From the NCBI GenBank assembly GCA_008508345.1, contig QNGE01002375.1, positions 52,804 to 116,803 of the forward strand: a stretch of 64,000 bases of DNA, read 5' to 3'. A program made the position numbers and the translations under genes. Below, piece after piece: positions 60,600 through 64,000 of the stretch. Source of the DNA: Paragonimus westermani. Lineage: Eukaryota; Platyhelminthes; Trematoda; Plagiorchiida; Troglotrematidae. The stretch's first letter is position 1; every line of letters begins with the position of its first letter. The notes beneath the pieces were generated by a model. The model was not told the DNA's origin. It worked only from the letters and a program-made list of their open reading frames with translations, and searched no databases.

Positions 60600-63500
60600 A
60601 CATGAATTGACGAAGTGAAAGATCTGATAGATTTCGTCAGGACATCCATCGCCCTTGTGACATTTGAAAGTCGTACAAATAAATTACAATGAACTGTCAC
60701 ATAACCTAATATATACTTCATGGCGCTGTCTTTGCAGGAGTTAATCAAAAATAATGTTCTGGGAAAGGAAACTACCATTATGCCTGAAAGTGTAAAATCA
60801 CTTAGGCAGCGATGAGCTTAGCTTTCCGACATTATGTCAGTATGTATAGTTGTTTACAGTACCTTCAGTCTTCTGATTCAGTTTACATTTCCTACCTGGG
60901 GAAATTTCCGCGAATTAAGTCCATCAAAATCTACAAAGAATCGGCATCGAAAGATGAAGGAAAGAAGTTCATGGGGATACAATGTCTCCTCGAAGGTTTC
61001 AGAAAAACAGGTTACCGCCTCCATGTAGAGTTCCTTCTCTGATAGCATACTCCTGCTCATTCACTTGCGAAATAGGGTGAACGCTCAAATTGATTTGTGC
61101 TGAATGCGATTAGGACATTCAGCTTGCAAACGGCCATCCGGAGACCTAGGTCAGCAACGACAGAAAAGTATCAAGGTACAACCCAGCGATAACCAGTTCT
61201 CAGTCTCTCCGACTTGGCGGTCAAACTTATGTGCAATATTGATTTAAAGATCTAGCTCAGCTAGGAATTTGATCAGCCTAGACCTGTTCACAAAAGATGA
61301 AAAGCGATTGAAAAACTCTCAGAAAAGCCCATTTTTTCATCCCAAACCGCCTCATAGTTCAAGAAAACGATTTTATTGAATCAGAATGAGTGGAAATCCA
61401 CTGAACAACCTTGGTGTGATCTCCGCTATTTTTTTACATGTCCGACGTTTATTCCGCCACGCTTGCTGGTGGCTTAGTGAATTTAACTACTACGTTTAGT
61501 AATTTCCCTTTAGTCATCTGATTCGAGATTGTTTGTGTGCCATCACGCACTGATCAAACACCGTGTATTCACCCCTCCTGTTACACATGTTTTCGAACGG
61601 AACAAAGTGGCCTTGTGTATTTGTTTTCGGAGTTGCGTTGAACGTAGTTGACACCAGCAGTTGCGTTAATCACCAGACAAAGTTTTCCCCGTTTCATTTA
61701 GCCAAGGACGGAAGATATGAAGTCTTTCAAGTGCGTTTCCGGTGTGTTTTCTCTTGTGGTTACGACAATACTTTACTGTTGAGTAAGCGGGAATGATCAG
61801 GTAGTGAAGAGTGTTCCTCGAGGTGTTTTCTAGTTGCAGTACTGCATTCCTCCAAGTTTGCAGAAATGGAGTTAGAAAGGGCATCTTGAAGAAAAATCAT
61901 TCCGATTGCTTAATCGTTGATTAACTGCTTAGGATGCTTCTCGAAAGCTTAGTGTTGACCTACTCCTATCTAATGCTCGCATCGGTAGTCGGAAGGTGTC
62001 TTCAGTGTGTTGATCAGTAAGCCGCTGGATTTTGCTGGGTTCATACTACTGAGTCGGATTTGTAAATCATTGAATCGTTGTTGGGTTCTCGGTAAAACCC
62101 TGCTTTCTGTATCCCGCAGCTCGGATTGTTGAAGTAGAGGCCCCACCTGGGGCCCGTTAAGCTAACCAGAGAAAAACCGGCGGACACAGGACGTCACCTG
62201 GTAAAACAAAGAACCAGAGTACTCTGTATCATTGAGGAAGGCAGGAACGCCGCACCGTAGTGATCGTGTGAAAGCTGAGCCATCACAGCACTGGTATTTA
62301 GCCTTGGGTAGGCCAAGGCACGTCGACTAAGGTAAACTGATAAAAACAGGCGCTAGGTGCATCTTCAAAGATTAATGGTTATCCCACAAGCATTTAGCAG
62401 CACAGTGTCCGGTTTGCGGCAATCAGTGAATCACACGGCACCTGCCCTATAATCATGCTCATGGGCCTGCCAATTAGTTGAGGTAGGTATGCGATTTGTC
62501 TCAGTTTTTGGCCCAGTCAAACACACCGATGGCACAAAAGACCACGGTACATTTATTTGACAACTGTGAGTAGTAGCATGTTTGCACTCAGCGACTTCAA
62601 GACACGGGTTAGGTGGGACTCAGTGGCCTGGTAGAGTGCTTTTTGATTTCAAGCCATTGATGCAGTGGTGTAACAGGGACGGTAAACTTCTGCCCCATCA
62701 GTGTGCTATGCATCAGTTACACGACTACGTAATTACCGAAGACGCGGCATTAGCTAACTACGTATAACACATTTGATGCGCGGGGCCCAATGTGCACAGA
62801 TCATAGACCGATCAGGTCGAGGTTGTTTATTCCGTTTGTTGTGAGCCAGTCGGCCATCCACAGCTGAAATTGAACTAATGGGGAACGAAGACTATGTTCC
62901 AGGGTGCACTTGGCATTTGTATTAAAGTAGTCCCAATATTCGTACTCCCTGATGGTATGCGGCAACAAATAAAAAGGCAGATCGCAGCGAACCAAACAGT
63001 TTTCGGTAGCAGAACTGTTTGAGCTACTTCAACGATGACAATTCAGTCAACTTGGAGCCCTAGATAAGAGGAGAATATAACGTTTACTATCTTAGTTATG
63101 GACCAAAGCAGTTTGGACAAAAAGAGAACACTTCTCAACTCACTAAACTTTTTCATGGAATCAGGGACCACTAGTTGAAAAAGCACGGTCAGCTGGACGA
63201 AGTTAAGCTGACCGCCGCCGAAACAGAAGGTTCAGCATTTCGCTTGGTCCGTACTTAGGACCAATAAAGCACGGTATTTCGTGAGCACGATTGGAGGACA
63301 TCGTGAAGACCAGGAGGAAGCGTTTTAGCACTTTGTATAATCAATTTGCCACTAGTATTCAGTGAACATTCTGTTTGAACGAAACCCTAAATCACTTATT
63401 CTCGCCCTGGACCGGGCACAGGCTCAGGAGACCACTGGGCAGCTACAACATGGGAAGGTTATAGGTAAAGAAGGCTTGTCCGAGGAATTGATTCAACATA

Positions 63501-63600
63501 ACTCAAATCTGTAGCGCTGCCTTCTCCAATTGATTCGCCGCAACTCGAAACGGGGAACGGTCCTACAAAAGTGTATAGGTACTTCCACTGTACTTTTGGG
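60600..63600. other. No gene recognised; GC-richer stretch at 62.0-62.8 kb
   Basis: The section 62.05-62.35 kb is GC-richer and has the look of element-derived untranslated sequence, for example 'aggccccacctggggccc' (62142-62159), an imperfect palindrome. I cannot name the element. It may be the 5' part of the LINE whose RT begins near 63.64 kb, though about 1.3 kb separate them. Confidence 0.35.
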
Positions 63601-63639
63601 CCAAGATAAGTAGAATGAGAAGCGCGTGGATAGCTGTTG

Positions 63640-63930
63640 GTGACAGTCCGCACAGGCGCTCTGGAAAAGCATATACAATAATCGTGCGCAACCAACTTAA
63701 TGCCGAAATTTTGTAACCAAAGTTTACCGCTGAGCAGTATGGAGTCCTGAACAGCCTCAGTAATACTGACATGGTGTATGGCGTTCGACAGACCAATCAA
63801 AGTGCTGTGGGCACAGCCCGACGTCGTGTGGACCGTTTGTTGACTTTACGAATGTGTTTGATTCCGTGAGCCGTGGAGCATAGTAGACAGTCTTTGGTAA
63901 GTTTGGATGTCATTGTAATTAAACCAATTC
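63640..63930 (+). pseudogene. LINE reverse transcriptase fragment (motifs 1-2 and A)
   Basis: One frame gives RSGKAYTIIVRNQLNAEIL (about 63655-63712; compare G-K-x-L-x-R-x-L-L-N-R-L), a stop, then FTAEQYGVLNSLSNTDMVYG with VRQTNQ (compare Q-x-G-F-R-x-x-R-x-T-x-D-M-I-F-x-x-R-Q). After a frameshift comes FVDFTNVFDSVSRGA (63828-63872) and TVFGKFGC, matching RT motif A (F-V-D-x-x-K-A-F-D-S-V-x-R) with the catalytic Asp intact. Two stop codons separate SRGA from TVFGKFGC. The RT would continue beyond the right edge, but the last 70 bases no longer align. It probably belongs to the same LINE group as the piece at 8.5 kb. Confidence 0.75.
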
Positions 63931-64000
63931 AAATAAAGTAATGCGTACGGCTGTGCAGATGAAGTTACAATTGTGTTAATCGGCTTTTGATAATTTTGAA

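Noticed and set aside
1..64000. CRISPR arrays, operons, prokaryotic promoters
   Set aside because: No regularly spaced direct repeats and no tandem bacterial-type genes; the sequence is eukaryotic.

Overview
The window looks like AT-rich nuclear DNA from a metazoan, most likely a parasitic flatworm and probably a digenean fluke. Host coding sequence is sparse, introns are long, and broken retroelements fill most of the recognisable space. The fluke call rests on the element mix: a tRNA-derived SINE carrying a hammerhead ribozyme (as in the schistosome Sm-alpha family), Penelope-like elements (PLEs) with GIY-YIG domains and pseudo-LTR hammerheads, gag-pol remnants of Ty3/gypsy elements, LINE and R2-like fragments, and an annexin with a lengthened linker after repeat II. 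This is inference; no ribosomal or mitochondrial marker is present. Nothing in the window is bacterial: no operons, no CRISPR, no complete rRNA or tRNA gene.

The one host gene I can assemble is an annexin on the minus strand. Four exons lie at 32560-32459, 22007-21913, 20005-19801 and 16079-15872. Their splice sites are consistent and their phases match across all three internal introns (10.4, 1.9 and 3.7 kb). They encode repeat I, repeat II and the linker to repeat III. Repeats III and IV were not found in the remaining 15.8 kb to the left and are probably outside the window. One further possible host exon, unrecognised, is on the minus strand near 56.24-56.41 kb.

Layout. 0-8.4 kb: nothing recognised. 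8.4-8.7 kb: LINE fragment running into a 194-base N gap. 10.3 and 55.75 kb: two copies of a divergent dispersed repeat. 12.2 kb: decayed SINE. 12.78-14.13 kb: a PLE (PLE-A) whose pseudo-LTR is present on both sides in inverted orientation, followed directly by a SINE composite. 15.9-32.6 kb: the annexin gene, whose introns contain SINE copies (23.9 and 25.3-25.8 kb), a minus-strand PLE reverse transcriptase (PLE-B, 24.1-25.0 kb) and a LINE fragment (28.4-29.0 kb). 38.3-39.1 kb: a second type of PLE (PLE-C). 42.5-43.1 kb: zinc-finger/Myb start of an R2-like element. 43.76-45.65 kb: gypsy A (gag, zinc knuckle, protease, RT). 45.7 kb: SINE. 46.6-48.2 kb: gypsy B. 48.24-48.5 kb: possible LTR. 48.6-49.7 kb: gypsy C integrase. 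50.7 kb: SINE. 50.8-51.4 kb: GC-rich, LTR-like block. 57.6-58.1 kb: a PLE-A relative reduced to two inverted pseudo-LTR arms. 60.4 kb: SINE. 63.6-64.0 kb: LINE RT fragment.

The most interesting signal is self-cleaving RNA. The SINE copy at 25.67 kb has an intact hammerhead core with a perfect 6-bp stem I. The PLE pseudo-LTRs hold a second, unrelated hammerhead in three partly decayed copies, one pair of which shows a compensatory base-pair change. Both ribozyme families have a self-complementary stem III, which points to dimeric action. All coding parts of the retroelements are broken by stops, frameshifts or truncation.
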